64,000 nucleotides of DNA. Source: Lachnospiraceae bacterium JLR.KK002 (GTDB lineage Bacteria > Bacillota > Clostridia > Lachnospirales > Lachnospiraceae). The notes beneath the pieces were generated by a model. The model made no database searches and had not been told where the DNA came from. It saw only the letters and a program-made list of their open reading frames with translations. Positions 52,220-61,621 of this stretch are shown piece by piece (position 1 is the first letter of the stretch; every line of letters starts with the position of its first letter). The stretch spans positions 1,054,001 through 1,118,000 of the forward strand of contig JAYMNP010000001.1 in NCBI GenBank assembly GCA_036941025.1, written 5' to 3'. Made by a program: the position numbers and the translations under genes.

Positions 52220-53021
52220 GGTCGCAGCCAGAATCACGGGGGCGGGTGCGAAGAACATCGCCATCCTGCTCTACTCCATTTTAAAAGAGGAACAGAAAAC
52301 TAAAGGAAAGGCAAGGCTCACAAACATGCTCCGCTCTGGGAAAGAACTGAAAGTCTTTACCGTAAAGAGCGGCGACTTGAAGAAGTTCACGCAGGAAGCG
52401 AAGAAATACGGCGTACTCTACTGCGTTTTGGCAGACCGTAAGAACAAAGACCCCAATGCGGAAGTGGACGTGATTGCCCGTACGGAGGACGCATCGAAAA
52501 TCAGCCGCATCGTGGAGCGGTTCAGCCTTGCGTCGGTGGACACCGCTTCTATCGTGACCGAAGCGGAGAAATCGAAAGGGGAAAAGGGAAAGGCGAGAGA
52601 TGCCAAGACCGCAGGAGAAAAAGACGCAGGGGCAAAGGACGGTCAGCCAGAGCCAGACGTCGGTGTGGAAGAAAAGGCGGAGAAAGACAGGCTCATGGAT
52701 GCCCTTATGGGAAAGCCCATGCAGAAAGAGGAAAACGCCCCAAACCCCTCGGTGGCAAAGACAGAAAAATCCCCTCTGTCCGAGCCTACCTTAAAGCAGC
52801 AAAGGAAGCCCGCAGAGGGGGCTACTATGGCTAAGGCGGAGAAGCCGTCAGTCAGGGAGGAACTGCGGAAAATCAAGGAGAGCCGCAAGGAGCAGGAAGC
52901 GGGCGTTTCCCCTGCAAAAGAAAAATCTTCCGACAGGGCGAAGAAGCCGCCCGCAGGAAAGACGGAGCATAAGCAGCCCCAGAAGCGGAAACGGAAACCA
53001 AAATCGAAAGGAGCAAGATGA
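52161..53021 (+). CDS. pcfB: PcfB-family protein (DUF3801)
   Basis: The protein has 286 residues. The conserved N-terminal 130 residues (AARITGAGAKNIAILLYSIL, LKVFTVKSGDLKKFTQEAKK, YGVLYCVLADRKNKDPNAEV) fit PcfB. PcfB in pCF10 helps bring the relaxosome to the coupling protein. The tail is long, Lys/Ala/Pro/Glu-rich and disordered. It overlaps both neighbours (relaxase by 59 bp, next gene by 4 bp). Confidence 0.85.
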   Translation: MNTGGEAAEQIVRMSLEGFEVAARITGAGAKNIAILLYSILKEEQKTKGKARLTNMLRSGKELKVFTVKSGDLKKFTQEAKKYGVLYCVLADRKNKDPNAEVDVIARTEDASKISRIVERFSLASVDTASIVTEAEKSKGEKGKARDAKTAGEKDAGAKDGQPEPDVGVEEKAEKDRLMDALMGKPMQKEENAPNPSVAKTEKSPLSEPTLKQQRKPAEGATMAKAEKPSVREELRKIKESRKEQEAGVSPAKEKSSDRAKKPPAGKTEHKQPQKRKRKPKSKGAR

Positions 53022-53887
53022 GCATGAGCATTTACGACGTATTCAGCGGCGGCGGCAGACCTTTTAACAAAGAGGAATGGGCGGCGCAGAAACAGGAGCA
53101 GCGGAAAGCAGCCTATGAGCTGATAGACACGACTTGCGAAAAAATGATGGCGGACGGAGGTGCGTTTCAGCAGTACCTTGACGTGCAGGGGCATTTTGAC
53201 CGCTACTCCGTCAACAACGCCATCTTGGTTTCGGCACAGATGCCCGAAGCGACGCAGCTTAAAGACTACGGCAGTTGGAAACAGAGCCGTGCCTATGTGG
53301 ACAAGGACGCACAGAAAATTACTATCCTTGAGCCGGGGAAAGAGTACGAGCGGGAGGACGGCTCAAAAGCGGTCAGCTACAACGCAAAAGTGGTCTACGA
53401 CATTTCCCAGACCACGGCAAAGGACAGGCAGCAGCCGCAGGAAGCCAAAACCATGCGGGAGCTTGTGTCGGCGATGATTGACGCAAGCCCCGTTTCCTTT
53501 GTGCCAGATGATAAGCTTGAGCTGCCTGCGTTCTACGACAGTTCGCAGCAGACAATCTTCGTCAAGACAGGATTGAATGAAGAACAGCTCTTTGTCAGCA
53601 TGGCAAAGGAAGTGTCGGCGGCGGTCTTTGACTTCAAGCATAAGGAGAGCCGTGACGCTTCAGAGTTCAAGTCGTTCTGCGTCGCCTATATGGTAAGCTC
53701 CCGCTACGGCGTGGACACCAAAGGCTTCCGCTTTGACAATCTCCCGAAAGAGTTTGCGGGCATGGAAACGCAGGAATTTAAGGGGCAGCTTGGCTCGATG
53801 CGTGACGTTCTGGGCGAAATCCAGTCGGACATGTATAAGAGCCTTGAGAAGAACAAGCCGCCCAAATCCAAAGAGCAGGAACGCTAA
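53018..53887 (+). CDS. ArdC/LtrC-like ssDNA-binding protein
   Basis: The protein has 289 residues. The N-terminal ArdC-like domain is FDRYSVNNAILVSAQMPEAT, LKDYGSWKQSRAYVDKDAQK and ITILEPGKEYEREDGS. ArdC proteins bind ssDNA and guard entering DNA against restriction. The expected C-terminal metallopeptidase HExxH motif is absent (ELPAFYDSSQQTIFVKTGLN lies in its place), so it is likely binding-only. Start overlaps pcfB by ATGA. Confidence 0.75.
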   Translation: MSMSIYDVFSGGGRPFNKEEWAAQKQEQRKAAYELIDTTCEKMMADGGAFQQYLDVQGHFDRYSVNNAILVSAQMPEATQLKDYGSWKQSRAYVDKDAQKITILEPGKEYEREDGSKAVSYNAKVVYDISQTTAKDRQQPQEAKTMRELVSAMIDASPVSFVPDDKLELPAFYDSSQQTIFVKTGLNEEQLFVSMAKEVSAAVFDFKHKESRDASEFKSFCVAYMVSSRYGVDTKGFRFDNLPKEFAGMETQEFKGQLGSMRDVLGEIQSDMYKSLEKNKPPKSKEQER

Positions 53888-53905
53888 TAATCGGAGGTGC
53901 AGACC

Positions 53906-54103
53906 ATGAAAGAAGAACGATACCATCTGGCATTGGACAAATACGATAAGAACATCGTCCTCAATGCCCTCAACACCCTGCGGACGCAGCAGATACAGGA
54001 GGAACGCCCCACCGAGCCTGTTGACGAGCTGATAAGCAGGGTGGCATTCGCCCCGACCAAGAAAGTAAAGGTCGCCCCGTGCAAGTGCCATGAAGAACGG
54101 TGA
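53906..54103 (+). CDS. Small conserved ICE protein (paralogue of 10645-10824)
   Basis: The protein has 65 residues from the ATG at 53906, behind CGGAGGTGCAGACC. It shares the length and spacing of conserved residues with the left-end protein (HLALDKYDKNIVLNALNTLR, PVDELISRVAFAPTKKVKV). It overlaps the coupling-protein start by 14 bp. Function unknown. Confidence 0.6.
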   Translation: MKEERYHLALDKYDKNIVLNALNTLRTQQIQEERPTEPVDELISRVAFAPTKKVKVAPCKCHEER

Positions 54104-55883
54104 TGATTATAAGGCGGGCTTAATCCTCTCCCTCTGCGGAATCGTGCCTGTCGTGTGGCTTGCCCTGCTGACTGCCCCTTATGTCAGCGGCGGCATCGTG
54201 GAGATAATCGGCAACCTGTCCGTGGCAATGGAGAACCCGTTTTCCATAACGGTATGTGAGGACACTCCCAGAATTGTCCTTATTTTCCTGCTTGCCTACG
54301 GCATGGGAATCGGCGTTTATTTCTCCACACGCAGGAACTACCGCAAGGGGGAGGAACACGGCTCTGCCAAATGGGGCAATGCAAGTACGCTTAATAAAAA
54401 ATACCGAGATAAAAACGCATCGGAGAACAAGCTGCTGACCCAGAGCGTCCGCATCGGACTTGACGGGAAGAAACACAGGAGGAACTTAAATATCCTTGTG
54501 GTGGGCGGTTCTGGCGCAGGAAAGACCAGATTTTTTTGTAAGCCCAATGTCATGCAGTGCAACACGTCAATGGTAATCTTAGACCCGAAAGGCGAGATTG
54601 TCCGTGACACGGGCGGGCTTCTGGAAAAGAAAGGCTATGAGGTGCGTGTGCTTGATTTAATCAATATGCACAAGAGCCATTGCTACAATCCCTTTGTCTA
54701 TTTAAGAAATGACAACGACGTGCAGCGGCTTGTGACGAATCTCTTTAAGGCGACCACGCCGAAAGGAAGCCAGTCGCAAGACCCGTTCTGGGACACAGCG
54801 GCGAGTATGCTGCTTCTGTCCCTCGTGTTCTATCTGAAATACGAAGCCCCGCCAGACGAGCAGAATTTCCCGATGGTGATGGAGCTATTAAGGGCGGGCG
54901 AGGTAAGGGAGGACGACGACAGCTATGTAAGCCCGCTTGACGAACTGTTTGACCGTCTTGAGATGGTAAACCCAGAGCATATCGCTTTGAAATATTACCG
55001 TGATTACCACAGCGGAAGTGCCAAGACGCTAAAGAGCATCCAGATAACCCTCGCCGCACGGCTTGAGAAGTTCAATCTGGAAAGCCTTGCATCTTTGACC
55101 GCCACGGACGAATTGGATTTGCCGTCTTTGGGCGAGAAGAAAGTTGCACTGTTCGCATTGATACCAGACAACGACACCAGTTTCAATTTCCTTGTGTCGC
55201 TGTTATACACGCAGCTATTCCAACAGTTATTCTACCTCGCCGACCACAAGTACGGCGGGAGCCTGCCCGTCCACTGCCAGTTCATTATGGATGAATTTGC
55301 GAACGTCAGTTTGCCCGATGACTTTGACAAGATTTTGAGCGTCATGCGGTCAAGGGGCGTGTCCGTTTCGATTATCCTGCAAAATCTGGCACAGCTCAAA
55401 GCATTATTCGAGAAACAATGGGAAAGCATCGTCGGGAACGCCGACGAGTTCCTCTATCTCGGCGGCAACGAGCAGAGTACCCATAAGTTTGTAAGTGAGC
55501 TTCTTGGAAAAGCCACGATAGACACGAACACCTATGGGAAAAGCTCTGGGCGGAGCGGCAACTATTCCACCAACTACCAGATTTCGGGGCGTGAGCTTTT
55601 AACCCCAGACGAGGTGCGTATGCTGGACAACCGCTACGCACTTCTTTTTGTGCGTGGGGAACGTCCCGTCATGGATTTGAAGTACGACATCTTGAAACAC
55701 CCGAACGTGAAACTGACCGCCGACGGTGGGAAGCCGCCGTATATCCACGGCGAGCCGATGCAGGCGGTCGCAACCTTTGTGTTTGGCGGGGATATTCCAA
55801 AAGACGCTGTTACGCTTAACCCTGTCAGCACTTCCTATGAGCTTCTGTCCGATGAGGACTTGGAAGAAATATTCAATTTATAA
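54090..55883 (+). CDS. virD4: VirD4-type conjugative coupling protein (TraG family)
   Basis: The protein has 597 residues. Two N-terminal membrane helices (LILSLCGIVPVVWLALLTAP, IVLIFLLAYGMGIGVYFSTR) lead to a cytosolic ATPase: Walker A VVGGSGAGKTRFF at about 138-150, DPKGEIVRDTG, and Walker B CQFIMDEFANVSLP at about 398-411. It links the relaxosome to the secretion channel and energises DNA export. Full length and intact. Confidence 0.93.
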   Translation: MKNGDDYKAGLILSLCGIVPVVWLALLTAPYVSGGIVEIIGNLSVAMENPFSITVCEDTPRIVLIFLLAYGMGIGVYFSTRRNYRKGEEHGSAKWGNASTLNKKYRDKNASENKLLTQSVRIGLDGKKHRRNLNILVVGGSGAGKTRFFCKPNVMQCNTSMVILDPKGEIVRDTGGLLEKKGYEVRVLDLINMHKSHCYNPFVYLRNDNDVQRLVTNLFKATTPKGSQSQDPFWDTAASMLLLSLVFYLKYEAPPDEQNFPMVMELLRAGEVREDDDSYVSPLDELFDRLEMVNPEHIALKYYRDYHSGSAKTLKSIQITLAARLEKFNLESLASLTATDELDLPSLGEKKVALFALIPDNDTSFNFLVSLLYTQLFQQLFYLADHKYGGSLPVHCQFIMDEFANVSLPDDFDKILSVMRSRGVSVSIILQNLAQLKALFEKQWESIVGNADEFLYLGGNEQSTHKFVSELLGKATIDTNTYGKSSGRSGNYSTNYQISGRELLTPDEVRMLDNRYALLFVRGERPVMDLKYDILKHPNVKLTADGGKPPYIHGEPMQAVATFVFGGDIPKDAVTLNPVSTSYELLSDEDLEEIFNL

Positions 55884-55897
55884 GGAGGATTTACCCT

Positions 55898-56263
55898 ATG
55901 AAACTTTTTAAGAAGAACGAGAACAACCAGAGCAAAACAACCCAGAAACTGCCGATGACAGGCAAGGTAAAAAGAGGTTTCCGCTTCTACTGCATGGCGG
56001 TACTGGCTGCGGCTCTGATGCTCGGAACGTCCGTGACCGCCTTTGCCGCCAGTGACCCGATTGCCGTTGTCAACAACCTTTCCAATTTCATCTTCGGTCT
56101 GATACGGGCGGTCGGAATGATTATGCTCGGCTTCGGCATCGTGCAGGTCGGCTTGTCGCTGAAATCCCACGACCCGTCCCAGAGGGCGAACGGCTTCCTC
56201 ACACTGGCGGGCGGCGTTGTGATTACCTTTGCGAAAGAGATTTTGACCCTCATCACGGGCTAA
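55898..56263 (+). CDS. Maff2 family / VirB2-like pilin protein
   Basis: The protein has 121 residues. A long N-terminal segment with a membrane helix and signal-like end (MAVLAAALMLGTSVTAFAAS) precedes two hydrophobic helices (NFIFGLIRAVGMIMLGFGIV, NGFLTLAGGVVITFAKEILT). The topology matches TrbC/VirB2 pilins. Maff2 is the name used for this ICE family. It follows the coupling protein by 14 bases, in the place VirB2-like genes hold. Confidence 0.85.
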   Translation: MKLFKKNENNQSKTTQKLPMTGKVKRGFRFYCMAVLAAALMLGTSVTAFAASDPIAVVNNLSNFIFGLIRAVGMIMLGFGIVQVGLSLKSHDPSQRANGFLTLAGGVVITFAKEILTLITG

Positions 56264-56355
56264 TCCAAAACAGACTGAAATAACAGACTGATATAAGACA
56301 GGGGTAACGGGGCAGATCCGCCTTGCGGAACTTGCTCCGTTATCCAACTTTAAGG

Positions 56356-56954
56356 ATGGAGGTGTTGAAGTTATCGAGAATGTAAAAAAATACAGCATCA
56401 TTTACGCTGACCCGCCATGGCGTTATGACCAGAAAAATCTTTCTGGGGCTGCGGAACATCATTACAGTACCATGAGCGTAGGTGAAATCTGCAAATTAAA
56501 TATTGCGGAAGTGGCGGCTGACGACTGCGTGCTGTTTTTATGGGCGACTTTCCCACAATTACAGGAAGCATTGCAGGTGATTAAGGCATGGGGATTCCAG
56601 TACAAGACAGTCGCCTTTGTCTGGCTGAAGCAGAATAAAAGCGGGAAAGGATGGTTTTTTGGTCTGGGATTTTGGACGAGGGGCAATGCAGAAATTTGTT
56701 TGCTTGCCACAAAAGGGAAAATCCGCAGGAAATCCGCCCGTGTGCATCAGTTCCTTATCAGCCCTCTGCGTGGGCATAGCCAGAAGCCCGATGAAGCAAG
56801 GGAAAAAATCGTTGAGCTTATGGGGGATTTGCCGAGGTTGGAGCTGTTTGCCCGTAATAAAGCGGACGGTTGGGATGTGTGGGGCAATGAAGTGGCGTCT
56901 GATGTCCAGATAAACATTTATCCAGAAAAAACAGGAGGTGGTCTATGTGTCTGA
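56356..56954 (+). pseudogene. MT-A70-type adenine methyltransferase, probable 5' frameshift
   Basis: The catalytic protein reads KKYSIIYADPPWRYDQ, HHYSTMSVGEICKLNIAEVA, DDCVLFLWATFPQLQEAL, and later QFLISPLRGHSQKPDEAREK. DPPW is the catalytic motif of MT-A70 methyltransferases (N6-adenine). The expected start ATG at 56356 (MEVLKLS) is in another frame; loss of one base near 56375 (tcgagaat for tcggagaat) separates it from the catalytic frame. No ATG, GTG or TTG precedes DPPW in that frame. The alternative is a non-standard start. The first in-frame ATG (56472) would lose DPPW. Confidence 0.7.
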
Positions 56955-57783
56955 TAACTGGGTAGTCCAGAACTTGGAGAACGCCCTTAACACTTGGAAT
57001 GAGAAGTTAGCCGAGATATGGCAGCTCATCACCCAATCCCCCGAAACCTTTAAAGGCGGTGCGATATGGAAAGTCATTGTTGACATCCACGGGGCGTTGC
57101 AGGCGATAGGGCTTGCCCTGCTCGTGCTGTTCTTTGTAGTGGGCGTGATGCGTACCTGCGGCGACTTTGCAAGCGTGAAGAAGCCCGAACACGCATTGAA
57201 GCTGTTCATCCGCTTCACCCTTGCGAAAGGTGCGGTCACATACGGCTTGGAGCTGATGATGGCTCTGTTTAAAATCGTGCAGGGCGTGATTTCCGCCATT
57301 ATGAAAGCCGCAGGTTTCGGCTCGGCGCAAAAGACCGTGCTGCCGACAGAGATAGTGACAGCCGTGGAGGACTGCGGATTTTTCGAGAGCATCCCCCTAT
57401 GGGCGGTCACGCTGATAGGCGGGCTGTTCATCACGGTATTGTCGTTCATTATGATAATGTCGGTGTACGGGAGATTTTTCAAGCTATATTTATATACCGC
57501 CATCGCCCCCGTGCCGCTGTCCTCGTTTGCGGGAGAGCCGAGCCAGAGCGTGGGAAAGAGCTTCATCAAGAGCTACTCCGCCGTGTGCCTTGAGGGGGCG
57601 ATTATCGTGCTTGCCTGCATCATCTTCTCGGTGTTTGCGGCGTCCCCGCCCGCAGTCAACCCCGATGCGGCGGCGGTCACGATGGTGTGGGGCTATATCG
57701 GGGAATTGGTGTTCAATATGCTCGTCCTTGTCGGTGCGGTCAAGATGGCAGACCGTGTGGTAAGGGAAATGATGGGCTTGTAA
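56947..57783 (+). CDS. VirB6/TrbL-like conjugation membrane protein (CD1112 type)
   Basis: The GTG at 56947 has AGGAGG at 56933-56938; a GTG at 56938 lies within that site. The protein has 278 residues with about six membrane helices: IGLALLVLFFVVGVMRTCG, GVISAIMKAAG, IPLWAVTLIGGLFITVLSFI, YLYTAIAPVPLSSFAGE, AIIVLACIIFSVFAA and LVFNMLVLVGAVKMADRVV. This matches the TrbL/VirB6-like inner-membrane channel protein of clostridial ICEs. Confidence 0.85.
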   Translation: MSDNWVVQNLENALNTWNEKLAEIWQLITQSPETFKGGAIWKVIVDIHGALQAIGLALLVLFFVVGVMRTCGDFASVKKPEHALKLFIRFTLAKGAVTYGLELMMALFKIVQGVISAIMKAAGFGSAQKTVLPTEIVTAVEDCGFFESIPLWAVTLIGGLFITVLSFIMIMSVYGRFFKLYLYTAIAPVPLSSFAGEPSQSVGKSFIKSYSAVCLEGAIIVLACIIFSVFAASPPAVNPDAAAVTMVWGYIGELVFNMLVLVGAVKMADRVVREMMGL

Positions 57784-57809
57784 TTATCCAACAGGAAAGG
57801 AAAATTGAA

Positions 57810-58046
57810 ATGAAAAAAGAAACGAAGTATTGCCAGAATTATAATATCCATCTGTTAAATGGAGAAGTCATCGGGGCTTCCGAAGCCTATGACCTGCCTG
57901 CTGAAAAAGGGCTGGTAGGAAAATTTGAAAAAGCTGACGATAACGAGATATTTGAAATCGGGGATGCCATTTCTGGATTTGCATATATCCCAAAACGCAG
58001 CATCCTCTTTATTTCGACGGGGGATGTCGGGGAGGAGAGGTGCTGA
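57810..58046 (+). CDS. Conserved ICE hypothetical protein (78 aa)
   Basis: The ATG at 57810 follows AGGAAAGGAAAATTGAA. The sequence NYNIHLLNGEVIGASEAYDL and ISGFAYIPKRSILFISTGDV suggests a small beta-barrel. It lies between VirB6-like and PrgI genes, ending one base before prgI. Function unknown. Confidence 0.55.
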   Translation: MKKETKYCQNYNIHLLNGEVIGASEAYDLPAEKGLVGKFEKADDNEIFEIGDAISGFAYIPKRSILFISTGDVGEERC

Positions 58047-58047
58047 T

Positions 58048-58500
58048 ATGGAAGTCAAGATAAATAAGGAAATCCGCAACTACACGGAATCCATGTTCTT
58101 CGGGCTGTCGATGCGGCAGTTCCTGTTTTCCGTGCTTGCCTGCGGCGTGGCGGTCGGCTTGTTCTTCCTGCTCCGTGGCAGGTTCGGGACGGAAACATTG
58201 AGCTGGATGTGCATCTTGGGGGCTTCCCCTTTTGCGGTCATGGGATTTGTAAGGTACAACGGCATGACCGCCGAGCAGTTTGTGTGTGCGTGGATAAAGT
58301 CGCAGTTTCTGATGCCGAAGAAGATTCTATTTGTCCCAGAGAATTTATATTACGAAGCGGTGAAGCAGGCACTGGACGCACATGAGAAAGGATTGCCCGC
58401 CGTGCAGGAGAAGAAACGGAAAAAGGGGAAACGCAGAAAAAAAGAACAAAGACAGACGGGCGAAAGCAGCCCAAGAAATCAAGAAAGCGCAAGGAGGTAG
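58048..58500 (+). CDS. PrgI family / VirB3-like protein
   Basis: The ATG at 58048. The protein has 150 residues: KEIRNYTESMFFGLSMRQFL, two membrane helices (FLFSVLACGVAVGLFFLLRG, MCILGASPFAVMGFVRY), GMTAEQFVCAWIKSQFLMPK, and a very basic tail (KKRKKGKRRKKEQ). PrgI proteins anchor VirB4 to the membrane. virB4 starts 3 bases after the stop. Confidence 0.85.
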   Translation: MEVKINKEIRNYTESMFFGLSMRQFLFSVLACGVAVGLFFLLRGRFGTETLSWMCILGASPFAVMGFVRYNGMTAEQFVCAWIKSQFLMPKKILFVPENLYYEAVKQALDAHEKGLPAVQEKKRKKGKRRKKEQRQTGESSPRNQESARR

Positions 58501-58503
58501 ATT

Positions 58504-60837
58504 ATGATTAAGACGCTGAAAACGCTGTTCAAGCAGGACAGGGAGAAATTCATCGTGCCGAAGTCGGTGCAGGCGGTCATCCCGTTAAAGACCATGTGGG
58601 AGGACGGCATTTTCCTCGTGGGCAGGAACAAATACGCAAAGACATTTAAGTTTGAGGACATCAACTACGCCGTGGCAAGCCGTGAGGACAAGGAAGCGAT
58701 GTTCCTCGAATACTCGGAGCTTCTTAACGCCCTCGATAGCGGGGCGACCACGAAAATCACGATAAACAATCGCAGGCTCAATAAAGCGGACTTTGAGCAG
58801 ACCATCTTAATCCCGATGGCGGAGGACGATTTGGATAAATACCGCAAAGAGTATAACAAGATGCTGCTCGATAAAGCAACGGGGGCAAACTCCACCGTGC
58901 AGGATAAATATGTGACGGTTTCCGTCTGCAAGAAGAACATTGAGGAAGCGAGGAATTATTTTGCCCGTGTCGGTGCTGACCTTATCGGGCATTTTAACCG
59001 TTTAGGCTCGAAGTGTACGGAACTGGATGCTAACGACAAGCTGCGTATCTTCCATGATTTTTACCGCACGGGCGAGGAAACGGCGTTCTCCTTTGACATG
59101 GTGCAGACCATGCGGAAAGGACACGACTTCAAGGACTATATCTGCCCCGACTCCTTTGAGTTTGAGAAAGATTATTTTAAGATGGGCAAACGCTACGGGC
59201 GTGTGATATTCCTCAGAGAGTACGCCGCCTATATCAAGGACAGCATGGTGGCGGAGCTTTGCGAATTAAACCGTAACATGATGCTCTCTGTTGATGTTGT
59301 TCCTGTTCCCACAGACGAAGCCGTGCGGGAGGTGGAAAACCGTCTTTTAGGCGTGGAAACCAACATCACGAACTGGCAGAGGAAACAGAACCAGAACAAC
59401 AATTTTTCCGCCGTCATCCCCTACGACTTGGAACAGCAGAGAAAGGAAAGCAAGGAATTTCTGGACGATTTGACGACCCGTGACCAGAGGATGATGTTTG
59501 CCGTGCTTACGATGGTGCATACCGCAGACACCAAAGAGCAGCTTGACAATGACACGGAAGCCCTGCTCACGACGGCAAGGAAGCATCTCTGCCAGTTTGC
59601 CGTGCTGAAGTACCAGCAGATGGACGGTCTGAACACCGCCCTGCCGTTCGGCGTGAGGAAAATAGATGCCCTGCGTACCCTCACCACGGAGAGCCTTGCG
59701 GTGTTTATTCCTTTCCGTGTGCAGGAAATCTACCATAAGGACGGCGTGTATTACGGGCAGAACGTCATTTCAAAGAACATGATAATCGCCAACCGCCGCC
59801 ACCTTTTGAACGGAAATTCCTTTATCCTCGGCGTGTCTGGTGCGGGCAAATCCTTTACGGCAAAGGAGGAAATGACGAACATCATTCTGACCGACCCTAA
59901 CGCCGATGTCTTGGTCATAGACCCCGAACGAGAGTACGCCCCTCTTGTAAAGGCGATGCAGGGCGAGGTTATCCACATCTCGGCGACGAGCGACAACCAC
60001 ATCAACGCAATGGACATGAACTCTGATTACGGCGACGGTGCGAACCCCGTCATCTTGAAGTCAGAGTTTATTTTATCCCTCTGCGAGCAGCTTATCGGCG
60101 GGGCAAGCCTTGGGGCAAAGCAGAAATCCATCATTGACCGCTGCACGGCGAGCGTCTACCGCCATTACCAGCAGGGCAACTATATGGGTACACCTCCGAC
60201 CTTGCAGGACTTCCGTGAGGAGCTGTTAAAACAGGACGAGCCAGAAGCGCAGGAAATCGCCCTTGCGATTGAGCTGTTTACGGACGGCAGTTTGAATACC
60301 TTTGCCAAGCATACGAACGTGGACACCCACAGCCGCCTTATCTGCTACGACATCCTCGATTTGGGCAAGCAGTTACAGCCTATCGGTATGCTTGTCGTCC
60401 TCGACAGCATTTTAAACCGCATCACCCAGAACCGGGCGAAAGGCAGGAACACCTTTATTTTCATTGACGAGATTTATCTGCTCTTTCAGCATGAATACAG
60501 TGCCAACTTCCTCTTTACCCTCTGGAAACGTGTGCGTAAGTACGGGGCGTACTGCACGGGCATCACGCAGAACGTAGACGACCTCTTGCAGAGCCATACG
60601 GCGAGGACGATGCTTGCCAACAGCGAGTTTATCATCATGTTGAATCAGGCGTCCACAGACCGCATCGAGCTTGCGAAGCTCCTTAACATCTCCGATTTGC
60701 AGATGAGTTATATCACGAATGTCGGTGCGGGGCAGGGGCTTTTGAAAGTGGGCAGCTCCCTTGTGCCTTTCGTCAATAAATTTCCACGCAATACGGAACT
60801 GTATAAACTGATGACGACGAAATTTGGGGAGTGCTAA
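58504..60837 (+). CDS. virB4: VirB4-type conjugation ATPase (TraE/PrgJ-like)
   Basis: The protein has 777 residues. C-terminal ATPase: Walker A ILGVSGAGKSFTAKEEM at about 439-455, VLVIDPEREYAPLVKA, Walker B NTFIFIDEIYLLFQHE at about 649-664, and ARTMLANSEFIIMLNQAS. VirB4 powers assembly of the type IV channel and substrate transfer. Full length and uninterrupted, so the core transfer machine appears functional. Confidence 0.93.
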   Translation: MIKTLKTLFKQDREKFIVPKSVQAVIPLKTMWEDGIFLVGRNKYAKTFKFEDINYAVASREDKEAMFLEYSELLNALDSGATTKITINNRRLNKADFEQTILIPMAEDDLDKYRKEYNKMLLDKATGANSTVQDKYVTVSVCKKNIEEARNYFARVGADLIGHFNRLGSKCTELDANDKLRIFHDFYRTGEETAFSFDMVQTMRKGHDFKDYICPDSFEFEKDYFKMGKRYGRVIFLREYAAYIKDSMVAELCELNRNMMLSVDVVPVPTDEAVREVENRLLGVETNITNWQRKQNQNNNFSAVIPYDLEQQRKESKEFLDDLTTRDQRMMFAVLTMVHTADTKEQLDNDTEALLTTARKHLCQFAVLKYQQMDGLNTALPFGVRKIDALRTLTTESLAVFIPFRVQEIYHKDGVYYGQNVISKNMIIANRRHLLNGNSFILGVSGAGKSFTAKEEMTNIILTDPNADVLVIDPEREYAPLVKAMQGEVIHISATSDNHINAMDMNSDYGDGANPVILKSEFILSLCEQLIGGASLGAKQKSIIDRCTASVYRHYQQGNYMGTPPTLQDFREELLKQDEPEAQEIALAIELFTDGSLNTFAKHTNVDTHSRLICYDILDLGKQLQPIGMLVVLDSILNRITQNRAKGRNTFIFIDEIYLLFQHEYSANFLFTLWKRVRKYGAYCTGITQNVDDLLQSHTARTMLANSEFIIMLNQASTDRIELAKLLNISDLQMSYITNVGAGQGLLKVGSSLVPFVNKFPRNTELYKLMTTKFGEC

Positions 60838-60841
60838 AAAG

Positions 60842-61621
60842 ATGGCATTTTTGGAAAGGAATTGTGTTTATCCTGCCGACTGTCTGGAAGTGCTGCGGGA
60901 ACTTCCAGACAGAAGCGTGGATTTAGTGATTGCCGACCCGCCGTATTACCGTATGAAAGGGGACTTTGACTTTGTGTTCCAGACAGTTGCGGAATATCTG
61001 GAATGGTGTCTGGCGTGGGCGGGGGAATGCCACAGGATTTTGAAGCCCACGGGTGCGTTTTACTGTTGGGGGAGCTGCCAGATGATAGACAAGCTCTCCA
61101 CACACGTCTTAGACAAGTTTGGATGGATAAAGCGGAATCTGATTGTCTGGAATTACAGGACGGGGCGACCTGCGAAAGCGACCTATCGGAATGAAGCGGA
61201 GTTCTTGTGGTTTTACAGTAACCCCCTGCATGAAATCAACATTGACGCCGTCCGCATCCCCTATGATGAGGGCGGCGAAAAAGACAAAAGGAAAAACCCA
61301 AAGGGGAAATCCTGCGGAAACGTGTGGGAGTTTCCGAGGATTATGCCTAATTATAAAGAAGCAACAGGGCATCCCACGCAGAAGCCAGAGAAACTGGCGG
61401 AACGGATGCTGCTTGCAAGCAGCAAGGCGGGCGATTTAGTGGTAATCCCCTTTGCAGGCTCTGGGAGCGAGGTAGTCCAGTGCATCAAAAACGGGCGTGA
61501 CTTTATCGCTTCTGAAATCAATGAAGTTTATGTGGAGAATATCATTCTGCCACGGCTGCAAAAAGAAACAGATTGCAGCGTATCGGCGCAGGAGAAAGGA
61601 GGATTTTTATGTCAGAGATAA
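60842..61621 (+). CDS. DNA methyltransferase (beta-class N4/N6 type), orphan
   Basis: The ATG at 60842 gives 259 residues. Catalytic motif DLVIADPPYYRMKGD (DPPY at about 33-36), then RILKPTGAFYCWGSCQMID, GHPTQKPEKLAERMLLASSK, and the SAM-binding VVIPFAGSGSEVVQCIKNG at about 200-218. Motif order (catalytic before SAM binding) is beta class. No restriction enzyme is nearby, so it probably modifies ICE DNA against host restriction. It is co-transcribed with virB4. Confidence 0.87.
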   Translation: MAFLERNCVYPADCLEVLRELPDRSVDLVIADPPYYRMKGDFDFVFQTVAEYLEWCLAWAGECHRILKPTGAFYCWGSCQMIDKLSTHVLDKFGWIKRNLIVWNYRTGRPAKATYRNEAEFLWFYSNPLHEINIDAVRIPYDEGGEKDKRKNPKGKSCGNVWEFPRIMPNYKEATGHPTQKPEKLAERMLLASSKAGDLVVIPFAGSGSEVVQCIKNGRDFIASEINEVYVENIILPRLQKETDCSVSAQEKGGFLCQR

